From Streptomyces lienomycini (lineage in GTDB: Bacteria; Actinomycetota; Actinomycetes; Streptomycetales; Streptomycetaceae), in contig NZ_CP116257.1 of NCBI RefSeq assembly GCF_027947595.1, forward strand, positions 2,852,001 to 2,916,000: a DNA stretch of 64,000 nucleotides, given 5' to 3'. Under the pieces are notes generated by a model. That model did no database searches. It saw only the letters and a program-made list of their open reading frames with translations, and was not told where the DNA came from. A program made the translations under genes and the position numbers. This document shows positions 45,064 to 53,741 of the stretch, one piece after another. Position 1 is the stretch's first letter, and each line of letters begins with the position of its first letter.

Positions 45064-47730
45064 GTGAACAAGGGCTACGCCGTGTACTGCGACGCGGATC
45101 CGTACTTCTACGACGCCCCGCACCGCACGGCCCCCCGGACCGGGGCCGCCCGCTCCCGGTACGCCGCGGCGTCCTCGCCCGTGCCGACGGGATGGCAGCG
45201 CCACGAGAGCGGGGACTGGCTCGCGCTGCGCCCGGTCGACGCCGACCTGCCCGACCAGGGGTGGAAGATCCACGTCTCCGCCTGCCTGGACAACGCCGAG
45301 TCCGTGCTCGACCGCGTGTGGCGGCACTGCGTCGCCGGTGGTACGGCCTTCAAGTTCGTGCCCGGCCGCTACCTGCTGCACCAGCGCAACGCCAAGTACG
45401 CGGACCGGGCCGGCAGCGGCAAGTTCGTCACCGTGTACCCCGCGAACGAGGCGGAGTTCGAGCGACTCGTGGGGGAGCTGTCCGAGCTGCTGGCCGGCGA
45501 GCCCGGACCGCACATCCTGAGCGACCTCAGAATCGGCGCGGGACCCGTGCACGTCCGCTACGGCGGCTTCACCCGCCGCGACTGCTACGACGCGGACGGG
45601 GAACTGAGGCCGGCCGTGACCGGCCCCGACGGCGTACTCGTCCCCGACCTGCGCGGCCCGGTCTTCCGCGTCCCGGACTGGGTGACCCCGCCCGCCTTCC
45701 TGCGCCCGCACCTCGACGCCCGCTCCGCGGTGACCGTGACCGGCCTGCCGTACACCGTCGAGCAGGCGCTGCACTTCTCCAACGGCGGCGGCGTCTACCT
45801 CGCCCGCGACACCCGCACCGGTGAGCAGGTCGTCCTCAAGGAGGCCCGCCCCCACGCCGGGCTGGCGGCCGACGGCGCCGACGCCGTGACCCGGCTGCAC
45901 CGTGAACGCCGGGCGCTGCAGCGGCTGTCGGGCCTCGACTGCACGCCCGAGGTGCTCGACCACCTCACGGTCGGGGAGCACCACTTCCTCGTCCTCGAGC
46001 ACATCGACGGCAAACCGCTCAACACGTTCTTCGCCCGCCGCCACCCGCTCATCGAGGCCGACCCGGGCGAGCGAAGACTCGCCGAGTACACCGCCTGGGC
46101 CCTCGACGTCCACGCGCGGGTGGAACGCGCCGTCGCGGACGTCCACGCCCGGGGCGTGGTCTTCAACGACCTGCACCTGTTCAACATCATGATCCGGGAC
46201 GACGACCGCGTCGCCCTGCTGGACTTCGAGGCCGCCCACCACGTCGACGAGGCGGGCCGGCAGACCGTCGCGAACCCGGGGTTCGTGGCGCCCGCCGACC
46301 GGCGGGGCGTGGCGGTGGACCGGTACGCGCTGGCGTGTCTGCGGCTCGCGCTGTTCCTCCCGCTCACCAGTCTGCTGGCGATCGACCGGGACAAGGCGGC
46401 GCACCTCGCGGACGTGGTGGCCGACCGGTTCCCGGTGGACCGGGCCTTCCTGGACGCGGCGGTCGAGGAGATCACCCGCGTCGACGACGCCCCCTCGGCG
46501 CGGCGGACCGCCGGGCCCGCGGACCGGCGGCCCCCCGGGCCGGTGGTGCCCGTACGGCCGGACGACTGGCCGCGCAGCCGGGACTCCATGGCCGCGGCGA
46601 TCCGGGCCTCCGCGACGCCCACCCGCACGGACCGGCTCTTCCCCGGTGACATCGCGCAGTTCGCCACCGCCGGCGGCGGGCTGGCCTTCGCCCACGGAGC
46701 GGCGGGAGTCCTGTACGCCCTGGCCCGCAGCGGGGCCGGACGGGACGAGGACGGCGAGCAGTGGCTGCTGGAACGGACCAAGCGGCCGCCCTCCGGCATG
46801 CCGCTCGGCTTCCACGACGGACTCGCCGGAATCGCCTGGACCCTGGAACACCTCGGGCACCGCGACCGCGCCCTCGACCTCACCGAACTCCTCCTCGACC
46901 AGCCCCTCGACCACCTCGGTCCCGACCTGCACGGCGGCACCGCGGGCATCGGCCTGGCCCTGGACGCGCTGGCCGGCACCACCGGGGAGGCCGCGGCGCG
47001 CTCCGCCGCCCTGCGCTGCGCCGAACTGACCGCCGACGGCGGGCCGGCCGACCGCGCCGGCCGCGGCCGAACCCGCGCCGGACTGCTGTACGGCGGCGCC
47101 GGACGCGCGCTCCTCTTCCTGCGGCTCTTCGAACGCACCCGGGACTCCGCCCTCCTCGACCTCGCCCGCGACGCGCTGCGCCGGGACCTCGCCCGCTGCG
47201 TCCGCGGCGCGGGCGGCGCGCTGCAGGTGGACGAGGGCTGGCGCACCATGCCCTACCTGGGCGCGGGCAGCGTGGGCATCGGCATGGTCCTCGACGACTA
47301 CCTGGCGCACCGAAAGGACGAGGAGTTCGCGCGGGCCAGGACCGAGATCGTGGCCGCCGCCCAGGCGATGTTCTACGCCCAGCCCGGCCTCTACCGGGGC
47401 GTGGCCGGAATGGTCCTGTACCTGGGCCGCACCACGGCCACGGCGCCCGGCACCGGCCCGGAGGCCGTGCGGCGCCAACTCGACGCCCTGTCCTGGCACG
47501 CCATGTCCTACCGCGGCCGGCTCGCCTTCCCCGGCGAGCAGATGATGCGCCTGTCCATGGACCTCTCCACCGGAACGGCCGGATGCCTGCTGGCCGTCGC
47601 CTCCGTCCTCGGCGACGTACCCGTCCACCTGCCGTTCCTGCCGCCGCCGCGTCCGCGCGGCGGCCCCCGACTCGGCCCCACCCGGGGTCGTGAGAAGAGC
47701 ACACCCGCTGCCGTACGAAAGGAAGACGTC
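45064..47730 (+). CDS. ramC: RamC, class III lanthipeptide synthetase for SapB
   Basis: RamC phosphorylates and dehydrates serines of RamS and closes the rings to make the morphogen SapB. Domain order: N-terminal lyase (about 1-210), a kinase domain with lysine in VLKEARPHAG, catalytic FNDLHLFNIM and LLDFEAA, then a LanC-like cyclase domain (GGLAFAHGAAGVLYAL, GFHDGLAGIAWTL, LHGGTAGIGLALDAL) without zinc ligands, as in class III enzymes. There is no stop codon before ramS: the frame continues through it to 47859 (931 residues). I end the feature at the ramS ATG for clarity; the true RamC C-terminus may include RamS. GTG start at 45064 after GGGAGGGAGAA. Confidence 0.9.
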
Positions 47731-47859
47731 ATGAACCTGTTCGACCTGCAGTCGATGGAGACCCCCAAGGAAGAGGCCATGGGGGACGTCGAGACCGGGA
47801 GCCGCGCGAGCCTCCTGCTCTGCGGCGACAGCAGCCTGAGCATCACCACCTGTAACTGA
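47731..47859 (+). CDS. ramS: RamS, SapB precursor peptide
   Basis: A 42-residue precursor, the same as S. coelicolor RamS as I recall it. Residues 1-21 are the leader, and the 21-residue core starts at Thr22. The core carries two class III motifs S-x2-S-x3-C: Ser24, Ser27, Cys31 and Ser34, Ser37, Cys41. The mature product coats aerial hyphae as a surfactant. A clear ribosome-binding site (AAAGGAAG) precedes the ATG, so it can be translated independently, although it lies in frame with ramC and no stop separates them. A strong hairpin follows the gene. Confidence 0.97.
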   Translation: MNLFDLQSMETPKEEAMGDVETGSRASLLLCGDSSLSITTCN

Positions 47860-47907
47860 CGCAGGGGTTGACGGCCACGGCGACGTGGTGAGCCATCCCG
47901 CCGGACA

Positions 47908-47939
47908 CCGGCGCCCCGGGCCACCCCCCGGGGCGCCGG
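47908..47939 (+). terminator. hairpin between ramS and ramA (attenuator or mRNA stabiliser)
   Basis: CCGGCGCCCCGGG (47908-47920) and its exact complement (47927-47939) form a 13-bp stem with a 6-nt loop, 48 nt after ramS and 37 nt before ramA. Partial termination or 3'-end protection would yield more ramS message than ramAB. No U tract follows. Confidence 0.7.
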
Positions 47940-47976
47940 CGCCCGCCCGCTCGGTTACGTACGGAGGATTGCGCTG

Positions 47977-49785
47977 GTGCGAACGAGCAGACCCGCGGCA
48001 CGGACGTCCGGGAAGCGGACTTCCGGGTCGCGGGCGCCCGGGAGGCGGGACGGGACCGACGGCTCGGGACCCGGGCGCGCACGGGAAGCGCTCGTGCTGC
48101 TGTGCTCGGTCGCGGCGGCCGTCGCGGCGGTGGCCCAGCCCTTCGTCCTCGGCCGCACACTGGACCTGCTGCTGCGCGACGGCGACGCCGGACGGTGGCT
48201 GCCGCTGAGCGCCGCACTGCTCCTGGGCGAACTGCTGCTGGACAGCCTGACCTCGCTGTTCACCGGAGGCTGCAACGCCGTGTGGACGGCGTCCGTCCGC
48301 TCCCGCGCCCTGCGCGGGCTGCTGCGCACCACCCCCGACCACGTCCGGGCCCACCCGCCGGGCGACGTCGGGACCCGCCTGACCCTCAACGCCGCGGACG
48401 CCGGCGGCGCCCCGGCGGCCCGGGCGGCGCTGGCGGCCTCACTGATCACGCCGCTCGGCGCACTCGTGGCGCTGGTCTTCGTCGACCTGTGGGTCGCGGC
48501 CTGCGTACTGGCCGGCCTGCCCGCCCTGGCGCTGGTGCTGCGGGCCTTCGCCCGCGACACGGGCTCCTCGGTCGCCGCCTACCAGCGCACCCAGTCCCTC
48601 ATCGCCTCGCGGCTCCTCGAAGCCCTGGAGGGCACGGCCACGATCGGCGCCGCCGGGACCGCCGACCGGGAACGCGCCCGCATCCTGGCACCGTTGGCGG
48701 ACCTGGCCGCGCAGGGCCGGCACATGTGGACGCTGCACGGACGGGCGCTCGGCAGGAGCGGGGTCCTCGTCCCGCTGCTGATGCTGGCCGCCACCGCCGT
48801 CGGCGGACTGCGCCTCGCGGCCGGCGACCTGAGCGTGGGGGACCTGCTCGCCGTCGGCCGGTACGCGCAGCTCACCGCCGGGGTCGGCGGCGCCGCCGCA
48901 CTGCTCGGCGCGATCGTGCGCGCCCGCGAGGCCCGGCACCGGACCCTGGAGCTGGAACGGCTGCCCCCGTTGGCGTACGGCACCCGGCGGCTGCCTCCGG
49001 ACGGCCCGGGGGAGCTGGAACTGCGCGGTGTGCGCGTGGTCCGCGACGGCAGGCAGGTGCTGCGCGCCGACGGCGTGCGCGTGCCCGGCGGCAGCACGGT
49101 CGCGGTCGTCGGCCGCAGCGGTGCCGGGAAGTCCGTCCTGGCGGCCGTCGCGGGGCGGCTGATCGACCCGGACGAGGGGCACGTACTGCTGGACGGCGTC
49201 CGGCTCGACCGGCTGACCCGCGAGGCGCTGCGCACCGAGGTCGCCTACGCCTTCGAACGCCCCGCGCTGGGGGAGGGCACGGTCGCAGAAGCGGTCGCCA
49301 CCGGGTCGCGGCAGCCGTCCCGCGAGCACGTACGGCAGGCGGCCCGGGCGGCGGGCGCCGACGGCTTCGTACGCCGGTTGCCTTACGGATACGACACCCC
49401 GCTGCCGCGGGCTCCGCTCTCGGGCGGCGAACACCAGCGGCTCGGACTGGCGCGGGCCTTCGCACACGCCGGACGGCTGCTGGTCATGGACGACGCGACG
49501 TCCAGTCTCGACACGGCCACGGAACACGAGGTGAACCTGGCACTGCGGCGCTCGGTGCGGCCCGGGACCCGGGTCGTGGTCGCACACCGTCCGTCGGTCG
49601 CCGACCGGGCGGACCTGGTGCTCTGGCTGGAGGAGGGACGCGTGCGCGCCGTCGGGACGCACCGCGAACTGTGGAACACGGGCGACTACCGGGCGGTCTT
49701 CGGCGCGGACGCCGACGGCACCGGCGCGGCTGCGCCGGACGAGGTGCCCGTACGCCGTCACGATTCCGAAGAGGTACGTCCGTGA
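47977..49785 (+). CDS. ramA: RamA, ABC exporter half-transporter
   Basis: The 602-residue protein has an N-terminal six-helix ABC exporter domain and a C-terminal ATPase: Walker A GRSGAGKS, signature LSGGEHQR, Walker B LLVMDDATSSLD, H-loop VVAHR. The catalytic Glu after Walker B is replaced by Asp (MDDATS), the sign of a degenerate site in heterodimeric exporters. With RamB it is thought to export SapB. GTG start with ACGGAGGA upstream; its stop overlaps the ramB GTG (GTGA). Confidence 0.94.
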   Translation: MRTSRPAARTSGKRTSGSRAPGRRDGTDGSGPGRAREALVLLCSVAAAVAAVAQPFVLGRTLDLLLRDGDAGRWLPLSAALLLGELLLDSLTSLFTGGCNAVWTASVRSRALRGLLRTTPDHVRAHPPGDVGTRLTLNAADAGGAPAARAALAASLITPLGALVALVFVDLWVAACVLAGLPALALVLRAFARDTGSSVAAYQRTQSLIASRLLEALEGTATIGAAGTADRERARILAPLADLAAQGRHMWTLHGRALGRSGVLVPLLMLAATAVGGLRLAAGDLSVGDLLAVGRYAQLTAGVGGAAALLGAIVRAREARHRTLELERLPPLAYGTRRLPPDGPGELELRGVRVVRDGRQVLRADGVRVPGGSTVAVVGRSGAGKSVLAAVAGRLIDPDEGHVLLDGVRLDRLTREALRTEVAYAFERPALGEGTVAEAVATGSRQPSREHVRQAARAAGADGFVRRLPYGYDTPLPRAPLSGGEHQRLGLARAFAHAGRLLVMDDATSSLDTATEHEVNLALRRSVRPGTRVVVAHRPSVADRADLVLWLEEGRVRAVGTHRELWNTGDYRAVFGADADGTGAAAPDEVPVRRHDSEEVRP

Positions 49786-51659
49786 CGCCCGCCGCGTCCC
49801 GCCCCGCCCGGTCCCCGGACGACACCCCCCGGGAGGACGACGCTCCCCGGGACGACGGAACCGGCGCGCTGGGGCGTCTCGCCCCGCCCGCGCGTCGCTT
49901 CCTCGCCCACCGCAAGGGCGTCCTGGCGCGGCTCGCGCTCTGGTCGCTGGCCGAGTCGGCGCAGGCCTTCCTGGTGGGCCAGGGGGTCGCCCGCTCCGTC
50001 GACGAGGGGTTCCTCGCCGGTGACCCGCGCCGGGGGCTGCTGTGGCTCGCGGTCGCCCTGGTGGCCGTACTGTCCGCCGCCCCCGTCGTCCGGGGGGTGT
50101 TCGCGCAGCTCGCCGGGTTGACGGAGCCGCTGCGCGACGGCCTGGTACGCCGTGCGGTCGACCGTTCCATGGCCCGGGCGGCGGCGGGCGGGCCCGGCGG
50201 GACGGACCGGGCGGCCGTCTCGCGGCTGACGAACCAGGTCGAGATCGCCCGGGACAGCTTCGCCGGTCTCGTCCTGACCCTGCGGTCCTTCGTCTTCACC
50301 GCCGTCGGCGCACTGCTCGGCCTGCTGTCCCTGCATCCGGCGCTGCTCGTGGTGGTCCTGCCGCCGCTGGCGGCCGGTCTCGCCCTGTTCCTGGTGACGC
50401 TGCGGCCCATGGCGGCCGCCCAGCGCCGCGCCCTGGCGGCCGACGAGGCACTGGGCGACCACGCGGCGCGCTCGCGGGCGCGGTTGCGGGACCTCACCGC
50501 CTGCGGGACCGGGCCGCAGGAGGAGCGGCGCGGCGCGGACCTGGTCGCCGACGCCGCCGCTCACGCCCGCACGCTGGCCGGGTGGGCGGCGGTGCGCACG
50601 GCCGCGCTCGGCATCGCCGGCCACCTGCCCGTCCTCGCGCTGCTGACGGCGGTGCCGTGGCTGCGCGGGCGGGGAGTGAGCGCGGGCGCGCTGCTCGGCG
50701 CGTTCACCTACCTCGTCCAGTCCCTGCTGCCCGCCCTGCACACGCTGATGACCGCGCTCGGCGCGGCCGGGGCCCGCCTGCTGGTCGTCCTCGACCGGGT
50801 CCTCGGCCCGCAACCGGAAGCGGCACCGAGCACCGCCGACCCGCCGCAGACGGCGGCTTCCGAGGCGGACACCGCCCCAGACGGCCACCGGGCGCCCCCG
50901 GCACCGCGCGAGGCGGCCCCGGCGGCCCCGGCGGTGGAGCTGCGCTCCGTCACCCTCTCCTACGGCGTCCGCGCCGAACCCGTCCTCGACTCGCTCGACC
51001 TGCGCGTCGCCCCGGGCGAACACCTCGCCGTCGTCGGCCCGAGCGGCATCGGCAAGTCGACCCTGACCCGCCTCGTCGCGGGAACGCTCGCGCCGACCCG
51101 CGGCGACATCCGCGTGGCCGGACGCGCCGTGGCGGGGCACGCCCCCGCCGAACTCGCCGCACTGCGGGTGCTGGTCCCGCAGGAGGCCTACGTGTTCTCC
51201 GGCACCGTCGGTGACAACCTCGCGTATCTGCGCCCCGACGCGGCCCGGGGCGAACTCGACGCGGCCGTCGCGGTGTTCGGACTCGGGCCGCTGGTCGGAC
51301 GCCTGGGCGGGCTCGACGCCGCGGTGCGGCCCGCCGAACTCTCACCGGGGGAGCGGCAGTTGATCGCGCTGGTCCGCGCGTACCTGTCGCCCGCCCCGCT
51401 GCTGCTGCTCGACGAGGCCACCTGCCACCTCGACCCGGCGTCCGAGGCCCGCGCGGAGCACGCCCTCGCGCGGCGGCCCGGAACGCTGCTCGTGGTGGCG
51501 CACCGGCTGTCCTCGGCCGTACGCGCCGACCGGATCCTGGTACTGGACGGCGTGCGGGCGGTGTGCGGCACGCACGGCGAACTGCTGGAGCGCTCCCCTC
51601 TCTACCGGGACCTGACGGGGCACTGGCACGGCGCACCGGCTCGACGGCAGCGCCCCTGA
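49782..51659 (+). CDS. ramB: RamB, ABC exporter half-transporter
   Basis: The 625-residue partner of RamA has a membrane domain followed by an Ala/Pro-rich linker and an ATPase domain: Walker A GPSGIGKST, signature LSPGERQ (second position Pro where Ser-Gly-Gly is usual), Walker B LLLLDEAT with the catalytic Glu intact, and H-loop VVAHRLS. RamB thus supplies the intact Walker B glutamate while its signature loop is degenerate, the converse of RamA. The start overlaps ramA by 4 nt. It ends 24 bp before the convergent ramR. Confidence 0.94.
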   Translation: MTPAASRPARSPDDTPREDDAPRDDGTGALGRLAPPARRFLAHRKGVLARLALWSLAESAQAFLVGQGVARSVDEGFLAGDPRRGLLWLAVALVAVLSAAPVVRGVFAQLAGLTEPLRDGLVRRAVDRSMARAAAGGPGGTDRAAVSRLTNQVEIARDSFAGLVLTLRSFVFTAVGALLGLLSLHPALLVVVLPPLAAGLALFLVTLRPMAAAQRRALAADEALGDHAARSRARLRDLTACGTGPQEERRGADLVADAAAHARTLAGWAAVRTAALGIAGHLPVLALLTAVPWLRGRGVSAGALLGAFTYLVQSLLPALHTLMTALGAAGARLLVVLDRVLGPQPEAAPSTADPPQTAASEADTAPDGHRAPPAPREAAPAAPAVELRSVTLSYGVRAEPVLDSLDLRVAPGEHLAVVGPSGIGKSTLTRLVAGTLAPTRGDIRVAGRAVAGHAPAELAALRVLVPQEAYVFSGTVGDNLAYLRPDAARGELDAAVAVFGLGPLVGRLGGLDAAVRPAELSPGERQLIALVRAYLSPAPLLLLDEATCHLDPASEARAEHALARRPGTLLVVAHRLSSAVRADRILVLDGVRAVCGTHGELLERSPLYRDLTGHWHGAPARRQRP

Positions 51660-51683
51660 CCGCCGTCCTCGGGCGGGACCTCG

Positions 51684-52280
51684 TCACGTCCAGCCGGCGC
51701 TCTGGAGGATGCGTATCGCGTCGACCCGGTTGCGGGCGCCCACCTTCCGGATCGCCGTGGCCATGTAGTTGCGGACCGTCCCCCGGGACAGGTGCAGGCG
51801 GGCCGCGATCTCGGCGATCGGCGCCCCCTGGGAAGCCAGCGTCAGGACGCCCAGTTCCCGGGTGGTCAGTGGCATCTCCGCGCCCTTCAGCAGGGCCACG
51901 GTGAGCGTCTCGTCCAGGAACCGCTCACCCTTGGCGACCGTGTGCACCGCCGTGATCAGCCGGTTCGCCGGGGCGTTCTTGTCGACCAGCCCGAGGGCGC
52001 CGCCGTCGAACGCCCGCCGCAGCACCCCCGGCCGCTTGGCGGTCGTCAGGACGACGAGCCGGTCTCCGTACCGGGCCCGCAGGCGCGCGCCGCGTCCGTC
52101 GTCGCCTCCCGTCAGGCACTCGCCGTCCACGACACAGACGTCGGCCGACGGCGCCTCGCGGTCCGGGACGTCGGCATCGGGACACAGCGCGCAGACGTCC
52201 AGCGTGTCGTCCGATCTCAGCAGCTCGACCAGCGCCGACCGCAGCAGTTTCTCGTCGTGGACCACGACAATGCGAACCAT
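51684..52280 (-). CDS. ramR: RamR, NarL/LuxR-type response regulator of the ram operon
   Basis: The protein of 198 residues has a receiver domain (acidic pair in VVHDEKLL, predicted phosphoacceptor Asp in ADVCVVDGECL, switch Thr in VVLTTAKR, Lys in GLVDKNA) and a LuxR-type HTH (TRELGVLTLASQGAPIAEIAARLHLSRGTVRNYM). The usual D-x2-MP-x2-DG loop after the phosphoacceptor is altered, and there is no histidine kinase gene nearby, in line with RamR being an orphan regulator. It activates ramCSAB. The ATG at 52280 has AAGAGG 8 nt upstream; a GTG at 52289 lies inside the ribosome-binding-site region. It is convergent with ramB. Confidence 0.94.
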   Translation of the reverse strand: MVRIVVVHDEKLLRSALVELLRSDDTLDVCALCPDADVPDREAPSADVCVVDGECLTGGDDGRGARLRARYGDRLVVLTTAKRPGVLRRAFDGGALGLVDKNAPANRLITAVHTVAKGERFLDETLTVALLKGAEMPLTTRELGVLTLASQGAPIAEIAARLHLSRGTVRNYMATAIRKVGARNRVDAIRILQSAGWT

Positions 52281-52830
52281 CTCCCCCACCTCTTGTCAGC
52301 CCTCTTGCCGACGGCGGTCCCGTTCGGACAGCCGGTCTCCCGCGCCCCTCGCCACCGGCCATGTGCCCCCATCCGGCCCGGTGGAACACGACGCGTACGC
52401 ACGTGCGAACCCCACCGGAGGCAATTCGCCGTCGTCAGCGCTCCGTCCGGGGGAGGCGGGGGCCCGGCACCGACGTGAAGAGGGCGGATAACCCACCAAT
52501 CCGCGGACGCCTCCGGTCCGGAGCGGAAGCGACGACCGGCAGCCGTTTCCGCGTCCCGGCCCCTTGGCGTCCTGGCCAGCGCAGGTTCCGCCCACCGGGC
52601 CCGGCCGCGCCCGCGTGCCGGGCCCGGCAGGGGGGCACGTCGGCCGCCGTCGGGCCCGGCCGAAAACCGTCGCTGCCCAATCTGGCGCGAAACGTACCGT
52701 TCCGAGCGGCGCTCGGGCCTGTCGGTGGGTGCCCCTAGTCTTTGGCCAACGCTACAGCGGAGCGTGCCGAATCCGGGGCGCGTCGCGTGCTGTGCCGTGT
52801 GTTCCTCATGGTGAGAGAGGCGAAGAGCTG
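52281..52830. other. intergenic region between ramR and the DUF4132-like gene
   Basis: No gene is recognised in these 550 bp. GGGCCCGGC occurs three times (52597, 52620, 52652). A -10-like TAGTCT lies at 52736-52741, without a good -35, and could serve the next operon. GAGAGAGG precedes the ATG at 52831. Confidence 0.4.
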
Positions 52831-53703
52831 ATGGGTTGGCTGACAGCGGGCGACAGGTACGAAGTCGCTCTGGTGGAGGGCCGGGTGGTGGCGCGGTCGG
52901 CGACGGCCTCGGCGGAGGGGAAGTGGGAGCGCTCCCTGCCCGCGGAGATACGGGACCGTCCCGAGGTGATCGAACTCCAGCGCTTCGCCGAGTGGCTGGA
53001 CCGGCACGCCGCCGAGTGCGCGGCGCAGGTGGACAACTGGATGGTGTCCTCGCTGCCGGTGCCGACCGGGCTGCTCGCGCAGGTCTGGCCCGACGAGGCG
53101 TGGCAGGCCGCGCTGCGCGACATCGTCGTGGTCGGCGAGGCCCCCGACGAGGTCGGCTTCCTGCGCGACGCGGACGCGTCGGACGGACTGCGCGTGGTGA
53201 ACCTGGACGGCGAGACCGTCCGCCTGACCGCCCCTGCGATCACCATGCCGCACCCGGTCCTCCTCCCCGGCCTGGAGGAACTGCGCACCTTCGCCGCCGA
53301 ACTGGGGGTGGTCCAGGGCGTGGAGCAGATCCACCGCGCGACCTGGCCGACGCCCGGGGAGACCGACGGCGGCGGCAAGGACGTGGTCACCGAGTTCGAG
53401 GGCGCCGAGTACCGCTCGTGGTTCCACCTCTCCGCCCGCGCCACGTCCCTCGGCTACCGGATCTCCGGCAGCAGTGTCGTCGGCCCGGTCCGGGACGCCG
53501 GACGCATCGTCAACGCCGTCGTCGGCATGAGCGATCCGTACACCGAGGAGAAGGCCTGGACCGGCGGCCTGACGTGGAGCGTCGAGGGCGAGCAGCGGAC
53601 TCTTCCGCTGACCGAGGTCGGCCCCGTGGCCTGGTCCGAGGGCATGCGCATGGCCGCGGCCCTGCACGCCGGGCGCCCCGTGCCCGAGGACGACGCCCAG
53701 TGA
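52831..53703 (+). CDS. DUF4132-like protein, first gene of a VWA/SWIM system
   Basis: The 290-residue soluble protein has a segment resembling the C-terminal part of DUF4132 (MolR-related) proteins: TMPHPVLLPGLEELRTFAAELGV, EQIHRATW, and YRSWFHLSARATSLGYRI. No catalytic residues can be assigned. It is the first gene of a run that continues with a giant unknown protein, a DUF5682-VWA fusion and a SWIM zinc-finger protein; such genes typically accompany a MoxR-type ATPase in actinobacteria. Start ATG 52831 has GAGAGAGG about 10 nt upstream. The stop overlaps a GTG of the next gene (GTGA). Confidence 0.7.
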   Translation: MGWLTAGDRYEVALVEGRVVARSATASAEGKWERSLPAEIRDRPEVIELQRFAEWLDRHAAECAAQVDNWMVSSLPVPTGLLAQVWPDEAWQAALRDIVVVGEAPDEVGFLRDADASDGLRVVNLDGETVRLTAPAITMPHPVLLPGLEELRTFAAELGVVQGVEQIHRATWPTPGETDGGGKDVVTEFEGAEYRSWFHLSARATSLGYRISGSSVVGPVRDAGRIVNAVVGMSDPYTEEKAWTGGLTWSVEGEQRTLPLTEVGPVAWSEGMRMAAALHAGRPVPEDDAQ

Positions 53704-53741
53704 ACGCCGACGGTACGCACACCCACGAAAGGCACGCGAGC

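Noticed and set aside
44959..48354. Minus-strand open frame of 1131 residues opposite ramC-ramS
   Set aside because: Composition is that of an antisense shadow, and the plus strand encodes the well-recognised RamC and RamS.
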